Part shown: piece by piece, positions 54,035 to 63,749 of the stretch | How positions within the stretch are numbered: the first letter of the stretch is position 1 | How the letters are laid out: the number at the start of each line of letters is the position of its first letter | From: Thermoplasmata archaeon | GTDB taxonomy: Archaea > Thermoplasmatota > Thermoplasmata > Thermoplasmatales > Thermoplasmataceae | Length of the DNA stretch: 64,000 nucleotides | Assembly: GCA_021806235.1 (NCBI GenBank) | Contig: JAJZXU010000017.1 | Span: 124,001-188,000, forward strand | Direction of reading: 5' to 3' | Translations under genes and position numbers: made by a program | Notes under the pieces: generated by a model | Told to the model about the DNA's origin: nothing | The model's database searches: none | The model's input: only the letters and a program-made list of their open reading frames with translations

Positions 54035-54652
54035 ATGCTTATTAACATAGAGGGTATTGATGGCAGCGGCAAAACCACACTGGTAGATTATCTTAAAACA
54101 AAATTTAATAACATATATTTCACCAGGGAACCCACTGAAAACTTCGAATATAACAATTTGAAAAGATTAAATAATAAATATGATTCTATCTATAATTTCT
54201 TTTTATTTACATATGACAGAATCAACCATCAGGAGGAAATTAAAAATAACATTGATAAAATTATAATTTCTGACAGATATATAACATCATCCATAGCATA
54301 CGAGGGACCGTTGATAGACCAATTTTTCGATAATATCGATGAAACAATAAATTATATTTTAAATGTGTCAAAAATGATAATATTGCCGGATATTATAATA
54401 TATTTAGACCTGGATATTGATACTGCTATTGGCAGAATAGAAAAAAACAGGAAAAACCTGGATTATAATAATAAAATATTATCCATACTTGAGGAGAAAA
54501 ATAATTTAAAAGATGTAAAGATATATTATGATTATTTCTTCAACAATCTAAAGAAATTTGTAAGTAAGGATATAAAGGTAATCAAAATAGATGCAAATAT
54601 GGATAAAAACGAAATTTTTAATGATCTATATAAAATAATAAAAAATTTATAG
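54035..54652 (+). CDS. tmk: Thymidylate kinase
   Basis: A 205-residue kinase for dTMP. P-loop NIEGIDGSGKTTL, FTREPTENF, the ISDRYITSSIAYEG region containing the DR(Y/H) motif, and the lid region around RIEKNRKNLDY. Convergent with map; stops are adjacent. Confidence 0.94.
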   Translation: MLINIEGIDGSGKTTLVDYLKTKFNNIYFTREPTENFEYNNLKRLNNKYDSIYNFFLFTYDRINHQEEIKNNIDKIIISDRYITSSIAYEGPLIDQFFDNIDETINYILNVSKMIILPDIIIYLDLDIDTAIGRIEKNRKNLDYNNKILSILEEKNNLKDVKIYYDYFFNNLKKFVSKDIKVIKIDANMDKNEIFNDLYKIIKNL

Positions 54653-55528
54653 TTACCTTGTTGTAACTATAATCTCATCACTCAAAATCATTATTGTATG
54701 CTCTGTCTGTGCTATCATGGATTTATTGTGTTCTTTCAGTACAGGAAAACCCGAGACCTCCCTTGCAGATATCATTTTTTTAATATATGCCTGGTCGTCG
54801 GGCATTAATTTGGCAAGCCATCTTTCAGCAAAAGGTATCGTTTTAAAATTTTTATATATGATTTCATCCTGATTTTTCACTTTTGGTGCATCGATGATGT
54901 ATATATTCCCTAAAGGACCGTTATGGATCATGCCTATACCGGTACTTGCAAATGGTTCTATTGCAATGACTTTCTCTGTTTTAATTGTCTCATCATTGCC
55001 ATCGTCATAGTTCGGTATGAATATTTCTGAATGCAGATCATATCTATTTATTCCATGTCCGCCAAGATTTTTTATGGGCTTAAATCCATAGGACGTTATT
55101 ACGTTTTCAATCTCCTCACCGATCCTGTATATATTTATTAATGGCCTTAATACCCTGATAGCAGCATTTAGAGCTTCTGATGTTGATTCAATTAAATCAG
55201 AGTATTTTCCGGTATTGCCAACCTCAACAGTTACTGCAGTATCAGACATATAACCATCCACCATTGCACCGAGATCAACCTTAACCAGGTCTCCGGTTTT
55301 AAACTTCTTTTTGTCACCCTCATATGGCGTGTAATGTGCTGCCTCATTGTTTATTGATAAATTAACTGGAAATGATGGGGATGCACCATTGTCCTTAATA
55401 AATTGCTCGGTTTTTTCTGCAATATTATAAAATAATGCACCCGGTTCGATAAGTGATTGAGCATATTCACGTGCATCTTTACCTATTTTCCCTGCAAGTA
55501 GATATTTTTCCTTTATGCCTGAGTCCAT
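54653..55528 (-). CDS. map: Methionine aminopeptidase, type II
   Basis: A 291-residue M24 peptidase removing initiator Met. Metal ligands are seen as Asp in VKVDLGAMVDGYMSD (two Asp), His in LGGHGINRY, Glu in VIAIEPFAS and Glu in IAQTEHTIMI. The helical insert between the last two ligands marks type II. Monocistronic, divergent from the E1-like gene. Confidence 0.95.
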   Translation of the reverse strand: MDSGIKEKYLLAGKIGKDAREYAQSLIEPGALFYNIAEKTEQFIKDNGASPSFPVNLSINNEAAHYTPYEGDKKKFKTGDLVKVDLGAMVDGYMSDTAVTVEVGNTGKYSDLIESTSEALNAAIRVLRPLINIYRIGEEIENVITSYGFKPIKNLGGHGINRYDLHSEIFIPNYDDGNDETIKTEKVIAIEPFASTGIGMIHNGPLGNIYIIDAPKVKNQDEIIYKNFKTIPFAERWLAKLMPDDQAYIKKMISAREVSGFPVLKEHNKSMIAQTEHTIMILSDEIIVTTR

Positions 55529-55600
55529 GGTTTTTAATTTCTTTATGTATTATTAATTTAACCATCAAAAAAATTTTTAACCTGTATATAATGCTTATAT

Positions 55601-56374
55601 GTGGATTTAACAAAATATGCAAGGCAGTTATCATTAGACTTTATCGGTGAGGAAAACCAGAAAAAACTCTTAAATAAAACTGTTTTGATTGTTGGCCTCG
55701 GGGGTACAGGCAGTACCATAGCAGATTTAATTGCAAGAACCGGTATAAAAAAGATGATTTTAATAGACCGTGATAAAATAGAGGAAACAAACATACACAG
55801 GCAGATATTATACGATTATAATAATATAAATAATTTTAAGGCTGAAACTGCATGTAAAAAAATAGGGAAAATAAATCCCGATGTTGAAGTTCGGTATTAT
55901 AATGAAACGTTTGATTCATCAAAAATTGATTTGGTAAAAGATGTGGATCTCGTATTCGACGGTACCGATAATATGCTAACGAGGTTTATTATAAACGATG
56001 CATGCAATAAATTTAAAATTCCATGGGTATTTACATCCGCAAATGAAACCTATGGGGAAATCAAAGCAGTGATACCTGATAAAACCTCATGTTATGCATG
56101 CTATAATAGGGAGCCACGGGAACTACCATCATGTTCTGTTACCGGCGTTTTAAGCACGTTACCCAATATAATAGGTTCCTTTGCAGTCAATCTGGGCATA
56201 AAGATATTGCTTGATTATAATATTTCAGGAGATCTGTATTTCTTTGATGTGCTAAATTTTGAATTGAGAAAGATCAAAATCAATAAGAATGACCACTGTG
56301 CTTCGTGTTCATTAAACAATTATAAATATCTGGATAAATATTATTCAAATCTGGGCAGATCGGTATTACCCTAA
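55601..56374 (+). CDS. E1-like adenylyltransferase (ThiF/MoeB/UbaA family)
   Basis: A 257-residue ATP-dependent enzyme that adenylates the C-terminus of a ubiquitin-like sulfur carrier. The Rossmann motif VLIVGLGGTGSTIADLIAR, the RQ in TNIHRQILY, the DGTDNMLTRF loop and zinc pairs CYACYN and CASC are present. The catalytic Cys is probably in ELPSCSVTGVLS. The start is GTG at 55601. It probably serves molybdopterin or tRNA thiolation together with a SAMP/MoaD-like protein not in this window. Confidence 0.9.
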   Translation: MDLTKYARQLSLDFIGEENQKKLLNKTVLIVGLGGTGSTIADLIARTGIKKMILIDRDKIEETNIHRQILYDYNNINNFKAETACKKIGKINPDVEVRYYNETFDSSKIDLVKDVDLVFDGTDNMLTRFIINDACNKFKIPWVFTSANETYGEIKAVIPDKTSCYACYNREPRELPSCSVTGVLSTLPNIIGSFAVNLGIKILLDYNISGDLYFFDVLNFELRKIKINKNDHCASCSLNNYKYLDKYYSNLGRSVLP

Positions 56375-57139
56375 AATGGTCATTTTAAATATTTCACCAA
56401 TTATAACAAGTATAAATATAACGCCGAGAAACCGGTATATATATTTCTGATCCAGTTTATGTGCCAGTATGGAAAAATAATATCCGGATATCAATGCAAC
56501 AACGCCTATTAATATTGCAGCGATATAATCTATATGGCCTATACGGTAATAACCGAATGCACCACTTGATGCTGATATAAACATTGCCAGGGTTGCTGTT
56601 CCCACCATATTCTGAACCTTCATGGTAAATAACAGTATAATAATAAAGATAAATAATACCCCGCCACTTGTTCCTATTATGCCTGTAAGCATCCCTACGG
56701 GAATAGATAGTAAAAAGCCAGCAAACAATGCAAAATTCCTATTCAGGTTTATATGTTTCATCGGGCTATCCATATGGTATGATTTGTGTATCGTGTAATA
56801 TGCCATATATCCCATCATAATAGTAAATACAATTTCCAGTGGCAATATGGGTACTATATGTGCTATGTTTGCACCAATCTGGGCTCCAATCAAAGCCCCT
56901 GCACCCATAACTAACCCCAGAATTATATTCAATGTTTTTTTCTTTAAATATACATAAATCACTATTGTCGTGGTTATCACATCAACGAGCAAACTTGTAC
57001 CTATATCTGTTTTAAAATTTATGCCCATGTATGATAGAACCGGAACAACCACCACTACACCGCTGCTGCCTGTTATGCCTGTGATGGCACCAACAGCTAT
57101 GCCAATAATTAGAAATAATATATAGAGTAATATAAACAT
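56366..57139 (-). CDS. TauE/SafE-family membrane transporter
   Basis: About 257 residues, eight helices, with the family repeats GITGSSGVVVVVPVLSYMGI and GTSGGVLFIFIIILLF and Gly/Pro-rich turns. Family members export sulfite, sulfoacetate or other organic sulfonates. I use the ATG at 57139 (MFILLYILF), which is about 25 nt after a TATA-like TTTAATTATTTA; the frame is open to 57184. Substrate unknown. Confidence 0.87.
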   Translation of the reverse strand: MFILLYILFLIIGIAVGAITGITGSSGVVVVVPVLSYMGINFKTDIGTSLLVDVITTTIVIYVYLKKKTLNIILGLVMGAGALIGAQIGANIAHIVPILPLEIVFTIMMGYMAYYTIHKSYHMDSPMKHINLNRNFALFAGFLLSIPVGMLTGIIGTSGGVLFIFIIILLFTMKVQNMVGTATLAMFISASSGAFGYYRIGHIDYIAAILIGVVALISGYYFSILAHKLDQKYIYRFLGVIFILVIIGEIFKMTILG

Positions 57140-57315
57140 AATATTACATATTGATAAATAATTAAAATAACCTTGTAAAAACAATAAATTCTTTATATTT
57201 ATAAATAGATAAGTAATATACTATCCTATAAATTATATGTTGTATGTTCTGCCCTCAATATTGTGGAAACGTTAATTATGAAAATGCTATAACCGTATTA
57301 TAAATTAAAAATATT

Positions 57316-57340
57316 AATATAACATAAAATATGTTATATT
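57316..57340 (+). promoter_or_regulatory. Perfect 11-bp palindrome in the nob1 promoter region
   Basis: AATATAACATA, a 3-nt AAA spacer and TATGTTATATT form a perfect inverted repeat centred 38 nt before the nob1 ATG, where the TATA/BRE would lie. It could be an operator bound by a dimeric regulator; an AT-rich chance palindrome is possible but 11 perfect pairs is long. Confidence 0.4.
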
Positions 57341-57365
57341 AGAATAGAGTTATAGGAGCAATATT

Positions 57366-57830
57366 ATGTTATATATCATTGATACATCAGCTATATTATC
57401 CGGAAAAATCAACATTACCAGTGATAACTATATATTTCCTGATAGTGTTATATCTGAGATAAAGAAAGGTAATTTAAAAACAATAATAGATTCAGTAGAC
57501 AACATAAGAATAGAGATGCCGGAAAATAAATATATAGATAAGGTTGTAACATTTGCTAAAAAAACCGGAGATTATTATGTTTTAAGCAGAACTGATATTG
57601 ATGTTATAGCTCTGGCCTTACAGTTAAACGCGACGATAATTACAGATGATTATGCAATACAGAATGTTGCAAAATTAATGGGTTTAGAGTATTCTGGGGC
57701 AGGCATAGATGCAATTAAAAAGGAGATTAAATGGAAATACAGATGTACCGGATGCCATAAAATATACAGAGATTATATAGAGATATGCCCCATATGCGGG
57801 CATAAAACAAAAAGGTACATTAAAAAATAA
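57366..57830 (+). CDS. nob1: Nob1-type rRNA endonuclease (PIN plus zinc ribbon)
   Basis: A 154-residue enzyme that trims the 3' end of 16S rRNA in archaea. PIN-domain acidic residues are in YIIDTSAILSG, SRTDIDVIALA and ITDDYAIQNVA; the C-terminal zinc ribbon has CTGCHKIY and CPICGHKT. GGAG lies about 7-8 nt upstream of the ATG, so it has a short leader. Possibly regulated by the palindrome upstream. Confidence 0.93.
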   Translation: MLYIIDTSAILSGKINITSDNYIFPDSVISEIKKGNLKTIIDSVDNIRIEMPENKYIDKVVTFAKKTGDYYVLSRTDIDVIALALQLNATIITDDYAIQNVAKLMGLEYSGAGIDAIKKEIKWKYRCTGCHKIYRDYIEICPICGHKTKRYIKK

Positions 57831-57831
57831 A

Positions 57832-58413
57832 TTATCTTCTATGCATATTATAATCTATCTCGTCCAGAATTTCCCTGATTTTTTCCTTATAAATTGTAAA
57901 GCTGTTATATAAATTTACTACAACCGGCATCCATTCTATTAAATTATCCGGAGGTATCAGTTCAACATTATAGTTATCAATAAATTTTGAAACTACTTTG
58001 TTTTCCGGTTCATATAATACCTTAAAGGTTTTATAAATACTTTGATAATACTGGAATGGTTCATAAACAACGGGCTGTATTATGAATAGATGCTCAAAGT
58101 ATTTTCTTGAAATTTCAACATGTGCAGATATTTTACCATAGTACTCCTTATAATTAAATAACCTTAAATGTATCTCCCATGGAAACTCAACTTCTCTGGA
58201 CATACTGTACCTCTCGCCCTTAAAAATGCTTGGTGTTGCATCTTTAAATCCATGTTTTATAAGATTTATTGCTATATTATCTGTATATTTTTCAGGATAT
58301 AACAGGGAAAATAAATTCTCATTGCCCATCATATCATTTTCTATTTTCACCCTTGTTTTATCCTCAAGTAATATATTTTTCGGGAATTTTACATTTAATT
58401 TGTTTAATTCCAT
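57832..58413 (-). CDS. Conserved-looking hypothetical protein, 193 residues
   Basis: A soluble alpha/beta protein with no recognised family. Regular features are VEFPWEIHLRLFNYKEYYGK, ISAHVEISRKYFEHLFIIQP and a C-terminal helical tail IYKEKIREILDEIDYNMHRR. It is convergent with nob1, 1 nt apart. Codon use matches its neighbours, so it is probably real; function unknown. Confidence 0.6.
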   Translation of the reverse strand: MELNKLNVKFPKNILLEDKTRVKIENDMMGNENLFSLLYPEKYTDNIAINLIKHGFKDATPSIFKGERYSMSREVEFPWEIHLRLFNYKEYYGKISAHVEISRKYFEHLFIIQPVVYEPFQYYQSIYKTFKVLYEPENKVVSKFIDNYNVELIPPDNLIEWMPVVVNLYNSFTIYKEKIREILDEIDYNMHRR

Positions 58414-58459
58414 TAATGCATATATTATAATAATAAATTATGTTTTTCATTATGTATTT

Positions 58460-59659
58460 CTAATAAAATGTTTTATTATTATATATTTTTAAAAACAATA
58501 AAATGAAAAAATTTATAGAAAATATAATAGATATAAATACAAATGCATATTTTAAAATATAAAACGATAAAATAAATCCTATTGCAAGATTAGATAAGGG
58601 ATACACGCTGCTATTTAATGTGTTTTTTAATCCATATACGCTACCAGTCATATTTTTATCTATATATTTGAAATTAATGATGCTGTGAAATAAGGACAGT
58701 ATTGATTCCATAAATCCTGCTATAAATAGTACAAAATAAATTGAATATATGCTATAATGTGATATATATATTATATAATAAATAAATATAAATAAAAATG
58801 ATATTGATGTATAATATTCATAAATAATTTTTTTGCTCTCTGTTTTTATTTTTGAAGCAAAAAATGTTCCAATAAAACTACCAGTCAATGAAAATACATA
58901 AAATGATGTTAATATAATTGCATTTACTTTTATTATATCTTTTGATATAAACACAATAAGAGGCATAACCATTGCCATGGCTGCCCCATTAAATATTGCC
59001 AAAATTGTAAAAATCTTAATAATATTATTATTTTTTAAGTATATTATGCCATCTTTTATGCTTTTCAATTTATTTAAACTGAATTTTTTGGTTTCAAATT
59101 TTACCCCGTTAACATCCACTGTCAAAAGTGCGTAGGCACTCAACACATAAACTATAAGCATAAATAATAATGAATATATATAGCTGTATGTTAATAATAC
59201 TCCAAGGAAGAGAAGACCGATAATTGACGAGATAAAAATTATTGAATGCAAATTTTTAAAATATTTTTTGGATTGCTCATCATTAATTATGTGTTTCTGT
59301 ATTGCCATAAAACTGAGGCTTGAGAAAGTGGACAATAATCCCAGAGTAAATAATAATAAAAGGAAAATAATATAATTATAAAATGAAAAATTTAACAGGT
59401 CTATAATTATAAAAAACAGAACAACTATTTTAAATATATCAGAGAGTGCAAACAATAATTTTTTATTTTTTATGCTGTCTGTTAATGGCCCTACAACAAA
59501 TGAAAATATAGCAGGTACATAAAATATAGATAATGCTATACTTCCAAACAATATTGAATTGGTTTTAATTAGAATTATATCAATAAAAATTAATCCTGTT
59601 CCATATAATAAAGAATTTAAAAAAATTCCAGTATATATTTTTTTGTAATTATCAAACAT
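58460..59659 (-). CDS. MFS transporter
   Basis: A roughly 399-residue integral membrane protein with 10-12 helices in the two-bundle pattern of the major facilitator superfamily; the loop after helix 2 reads VGPLTDSIKNKK (motif A-like). Substrate cannot be told. The start is ATG at 59659; a TTG-started extension to 59674 lies inside the spacing from the TATA box (CTATATATATAA, 59679-59690) and is unlikely. Monocistronic. Confidence 0.82.
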   Translation of the reverse strand: MFDNYKKIYTGIFLNSLLYGTGLIFIDIILIKTNSILFGSIALSIFYVPAIFSFVVGPLTDSIKNKKLLFALSDIFKIVVLFFIIIDLLNFSFYNYIIFLLLLFTLGLLSTFSSLSFMAIQKHIINDEQSKKYFKNLHSIIFISSIIGLLFLGVLLTYSYIYSLLFMLIVYVLSAYALLTVDVNGVKFETKKFSLNKLKSIKDGIIYLKNNNIIKIFTILAIFNGAAMAMVMPLIVFISKDIIKVNAIILTSFYVFSLTGSFIGTFFASKIKTESKKIIYEYYTSISFLFIFIYYIIYISHYSIYSIYFVLFIAGFMESILSLFHSIINFKYIDKNMTGSVYGLKNTLNSSVYPLSNLAIGFILSFYILKYAFVFISIIFSINFFILLFLKIYNNKTFY

Positions 59660-59790
59660 AATCCTAAAATGCAAACTTTTATATATATAGATATCGAATA
59701 TATAGATAATAATATAGAAATTGATGGAGAGAATAACCCAATAAAACCAAAATGGCGAACAATGGGTGTGCCGTAACTATTAGTACCATG

Positions 59791-61476
59791 TTAAATTTTA
59801 TTTACATAATTATACAATTTATCTATAAATTCCGACGAATCCATAATTAACCCGTAATCAGAGTGCCTGAATATATTAGCTTCCTTGTCATTATTAACTG
59901 CAATAATCTTTTCAGGGTATCTTGTTCCAACTATGTGGTTGTCTGCACCAGATATGCCTATAGCAATATATAATTCTGGAGATATTGATACACCGGTTAA
60001 ACCTATCTGAAATTGCCTCGGAATTAAATGCATATCAACAATCTTTCTTGTTGCACCTATAGATGCGTGCATTTTATCTGCTATTTCTATTAATCTGTTC
60101 ACATGGTCTCTTTTAATGCCAGTACCGATGCCAAAAATAATGTTTGTGTTTAATTTATTGAACCTGCTATCAATGTTTTCATAACTTATATATCTGACTT
60201 TTTCCATTTTCGTTGCGTTTATTATATTTACAAAATAATCATATGATTCGTATTTAATTTTGAACATGCCTTTTCTAACGGTTGCAATATCAGGTGAAGT
60301 TTTTGATCTTATAACTGCAATTATGCCACCTCCAAATGAGGGTTTATGCTGGATCATTTTATCATCCTCTATTGAAATATCAACACAGTCGGCTGTTAAA
60401 CCCAGACCAAGTGATGCTGCTATATACGATGAAATATCCCTGCCATTCAGATTTGACGGACACAGAATATGTTTCACACCGTTATTTTTTATATAGTTCA
60501 TAACATATTCTGAGATATATAAATTGTCTGAATCTTTCAGATAAATATATTCATGGCATGCCATACCATCAAGGTCTTCCGGTTCAACATTGCCTATAAT
60601 TACTATTTTCATTTTTTTACCATTTATTTCAGCAATTTTTGATGCGATTTGCCTTGCTGTTATGGAGTCATCTATGGCAAGCCCGAGAAAAATTTCGTCA
60701 GAATTATAATAATATAATTTCTTATAACTGTTAATTTTTGCACTGATGTTTTTTACTGATCCCATTATATCCAAAAATTTATTAAAATCGATGATTTCAT
60801 TTTTCCTGTAACTGTCCATTCCGTATGTATCTATAACCTCGGTCGGTGAATCCCTGCCGTTTATATTCTGTATTGTGCTGGAATCATAGATTTTTATATT
60901 CTCTTTCAGAGGTACATCGGGTACTGGCCTTGCCCTGTTGATTTTCTCGCTTACAGATAATACTGCAGGCAATTCTATCTCCATCGTATTTATACCGTTA
61001 TCCTCATCCCGGGTGATTACAGCATTATTATTTATTTCAATCCCGGATATTGAGGATTTGAAATTATATTTTGATAGGTATGCAATTTCAGGTGGAACCT
61101 GCGATGTTTCACCATCCAGTGAATATTTACCGGTTAAAACAAGGTTCGGCTTTATTATCCTTACGACCTCCGATAAAATCTTAGATGTTATATATGTATC
61201 GGATCCGCCGAAGTTCTTATCACTTATTAATATTCCATGGTCTATTCCCATATTCATCGAATCTTTTAACACATCTGCAGCCTGTGGTGGCCCCATCGTT
61301 GCAACATATGTTTCATAATTATATTTTTCCTTTAACCTTACTGCCTCCTCAACAGCCTTCTTATCAAAGGAATTTATCATCAGTTTAACCCCTGACCGTA
61401 TTATCCTTTTTGTATTTTCATCGAATTTTATATCATTTACATCGGGAATTTGCTTTACAAATACAAGTATTTTCAA
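59791..61476 (-). CDS. Electron transfer flavoprotein, fused beta and alpha subunits
   Basis: A 561-residue fusion: EtfB/FixA-like domain first (ILVFVKQIPDVND; DGETSQVPPEIAYL; about residues 1-235), then EtfA/FixB-like domain with the FAD-binding C-terminus (GADNHIVGTRYPEKIIAVNN). It carries electrons from acyl-CoA or other dehydrogenases toward quinone. Usually these are two genes; a single chain is known in some archaea. It shares a 4-nt ATGA overlap with a Rieske protein gene immediately upstream. The expected FixC/ETF-QO partner is not in this window. Confidence 0.9.
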   Translation of the reverse strand: MKILVFVKQIPDVNDIKFDENTKRIIRSGVKLMINSFDKKAVEEAVRLKEKYNYETYVATMGPPQAADVLKDSMNMGIDHGILISDKNFGGSDTYITSKILSEVVRIIKPNLVLTGKYSLDGETSQVPPEIAYLSKYNFKSSISGIEINNNAVITRDEDNGINTMEIELPAVLSVSEKINRARPVPDVPLKENIKIYDSSTIQNINGRDSPTEVIDTYGMDSYRKNEIIDFNKFLDIMGSVKNISAKINSYKKLYYYNSDEIFLGLAIDDSITARQIASKIAEINGKKMKIVIIGNVEPEDLDGMACHEYIYLKDSDNLYISEYVMNYIKNNGVKHILCPSNLNGRDISSYIAASLGLGLTADCVDISIEDDKMIQHKPSFGGGIIAVIRSKTSPDIATVRKGMFKIKYESYDYFVNIINATKMEKVRYISYENIDSRFNKLNTNIIFGIGTGIKRDHVNRLIEIADKMHASIGATRKIVDMHLIPRQFQIGLTGVSISPELYIAIGISGADNHIVGTRYPEKIIAVNNDKEANIFRHSDYGLIMDSSEFIDKLYNYVNKI

Positions 61477-61793
61477 GGTAAATCCACCATTATTGTATCA
61501 TTTTCTATTTTTGTTCTGTATGATTTTAAATCCTTAATTGAATCTTCCTCTCCCTCTGGCCCTGCGACAGCCTTGCCTGTTTTCGGATCAAATTCGGCAA
61601 AGTGGTTTGAACATACCACATGGCATTTATCGATAAAGCCCTCTTCCAACGATGTTTGTTCGTGTGTACAGTATAAATCCGTTATGTAAATATTATTATT
61701 GATACTGGCAATTAATAATGGCATTCCCCTTACAGTGACACTTTTCAATTCATTATTTTTTATCCCATCACTTTTAAAGACCTCATTCCACAT
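61473..61793 (-). CDS. Rieske-type 2Fe-2S ferredoxin
   Basis: A 106-residue soluble Rieske protein. Cluster ligands are Cys and His in YCTHEQTSL (C-x-H) and Cys-x2-His in VVCSNHFAEF. No signal or anchor, so it is a cytosolic carrier of the dioxygenase-ferredoxin or NirD type. It is the first gene of a Rieske-ETF operon with ATGA overlap, suggesting direct electron transfer between the two, possibly to a quinone reductase elsewhere. Confidence 0.9.
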   Translation of the reverse strand: MWNEVFKSDGIKNNELKSVTVRGMPLLIASINNNIYITDLYCTHEQTSLEEGFIDKCHVVCSNHFAEFDPKTGKAVAGPEGEEDSIKDLKSYRTKIENDTIMVDLP

Positions 61794-61894
61794 AATTAAT
61801 GATTATTAATTGCATTATAATTTTTATTATTATTTATAATAATATATTTTATTCCTGTTGAAAAGGTATAATAATAAAAAAATATTACATATCT

Positions 61895-62719
61895 ATGGAT
61901 GCGGATAGAATAAAAAATTCGTTACAGTCTGTTCTCGGTGAATCACCTGTGTGGTTAAACAATAAGTTATACTATATAGATATAAAAGGGGGTAAAATTC
62001 ATAGCTATAATAATAATTTCGGAACAATAGATTTGAAGGAAATGATTACCTTCATTGTCCCGTGCAATGATAATATTGTATTTTCAACAAAAAACAGTAT
62101 AAAATATATGGATTTAAATACAAAAAAGGTAAAAAACTTATTTACAGTGAATTTGCAGGATGGGGTAAGATTCAATGATGGAAAATGTGATGTAAACGGT
62201 GTTTTATTTGCTGGCACCATGGACATGAAAGAAAAAAATAACATAGCGTCACTGTATAAATTTGATAAAAATGTAAATGAGGTACTGAATAAAATAACCA
62301 TTTCAAACGGTACAATCTGGAATAAGAATTATGATAAAATGTATTATATAGATTCACCGACAAAAAAAATAAGGGTATTCAGTTATGATAGAAATAATAG
62401 TAATATAATATCAGAGGAGACAGGAATAGACGTTTCGTTTTCCCCCGGGGTCCCGGATGGAATAACGGTGGATTCCATGGATAATTTATATGTATGTTTC
62501 TTTGGTGGGTCACATGTATTAAATTTTGATAAAAATGGGAAATTAATAAAGGAAATAAGGGTAGGTTCAAAAAATGTTTCTTCCTGTGTTTTCGGCGGTG
62601 ACGACCTAAAAACGTTATATATAACAACAGCAATGGATGAAAATGGCAATGGTGGTTATCTGTATAAATATGAAAATAACATAGAGGGGACGGAATCGAT
62701 GGAATTTAAATTTTTATGA
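61895..62719 (+). CDS. SMP-30/gluconolactonase family protein
   Basis: A 274-residue six-bladed propeller. The metal ligand Glu is in LGESPVWLN, an Asn in RFNDGKCD, an Asn in SNGTIWN and an Asp in VPDGITVDSM, as in SMP-30 lactonases. It hydrolyses sugar lactones, which fits the non-phosphorylating Entner-Doudoroff pathway known in Thermoplasmatales. It shares 6 nt at its 3' end with the convergent mscS gene. The lactone substrate is inferred. Confidence 0.88.
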   Translation: MDADRIKNSLQSVLGESPVWLNNKLYYIDIKGGKIHSYNNNFGTIDLKEMITFIVPCNDNIVFSTKNSIKYMDLNTKKVKNLFTVNLQDGVRFNDGKCDVNGVLFAGTMDMKEKNNIASLYKFDKNVNEVLNKITISNGTIWNKNYDKMYYIDSPTKKIRVFSYDRNNSNIISEETGIDVSFSPGVPDGITVDSMDNLYVCFFGGSHVLNFDKNGKLIKEIRVGSKNVSSCVFGGDDLKTLYITTAMDENGNGGYLYKYENNIEGTESMEFKFL

Positions 62720-63637
62720 TTTTTTGTTATCGATTTTATTCCCGTTATCCTTCAATGATTTTACAAGTTTTATTGACAGTTTTAGGATTTCACTTCTCGG
62801 TGGCTCTTCATAATTGCCCTTGCATAGGGCCTCTACAACTATAATATATGTTGCCAGTGTTGTTTCGTATAACATTATTTTTGGCTCTTTTACTATAAAA
62901 TCAAATTTTTTTATCCGGTCATGTAACTCCGGTATAAGTATATCCGGGTCTATTTCCTTTGGAATTTCAAATTTTGTCCTTACAACCCTTGAACTGTTTC
63001 TTCCCTGTATGAAAACAGCGGCCTGTATCATTATACTGTTCGGTATCTTTAATGGTAAATTATCATCGGTGAGCAGGGAGGTATACATTAATGATACATC
63101 GGTAACAATGCCGGTATAACCGGGTATAATGAAATCCTCAGAATAAAATTTTGGTGGATATGCGGGAGCAGCCAGACCATACTGCCATGTTGATAATGTA
63201 ACTCTATCACCAATTTTAAATGGATGTGATGCAACTATTGCTATTCCACCAAATATATTTCCAAGGACGTCCTGGGAAGCCAGACCCAGAACCAGACCTG
63301 CGAAACCCCCTGCGGCCAAAGCTGCAGCTATATCAATTTTTACCATTGAGAAGAAAATTACAGCAACAAGTATGTAGCCCATAATCCTTATGGCAAAACT
63401 TAAGGCCCCGGCAGTTGAGAGACCGACAACGTTTGTTGTTCTCCTTGTAATGGCAGATGCAATTAAATTTGTAACTACTACTCCCCCTACAACAAGTATA
63501 CCTGCATAGAAATATCTATTATAAAGTTCAAAGAACGGTATATGGTATACAATATCAAGTATAAATAATATTGAAAACAGGGATGCAAGTGCTATTATAA
63601 CAAGTATAAGCAATTCAAGTATTCTATTATATTTCAT
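62714..63637 (-). CDS. mscS: MscS-family mechanosensitive channel
   Basis: A 307-residue channel with three N-terminal helices; the pore helix region is IAAALAAGGFAGLVLGLASQ then DVLGNIFGGIAI, followed by the beta domain start PFKIGDRVTL. The C-terminal domain ends in a Lys/Asp-rich tail. Opens under membrane tension to release solutes after osmotic downshift. Monocistronic; convergent overlap with the lactonase gene. Confidence 0.92.
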   Translation of the reverse strand: MKYNRILELLILVIIALASLFSILFILDIVYHIPFFELYNRYFYAGILVVGGVVVTNLIASAITRRTTNVVGLSTAGALSFAIRIMGYILVAVIFFSMVKIDIAAALAAGGFAGLVLGLASQDVLGNIFGGIAIVASHPFKIGDRVTLSTWQYGLAAPAYPPKFYSEDFIIPGYTGIVTDVSLMYTSLLTDDNLPLKIPNSIMIQAAVFIQGRNSSRVVRTKFEIPKEIDPDILIPELHDRIKKFDFIVKEPKIMLYETTLATYIIVVEALCKGNYEEPPRSEILKLSIKLVKSLKDNGNKIDNKKS

Positions 63638-63749
63638 GATTTTATAATAACCAGCTCATTAATAATAATTTTCATATTAATATATATATTTTATTCACTA
63701 ATATATATTATATTTGGATTTTCTATATATATTGTGAAAATATATTTAT

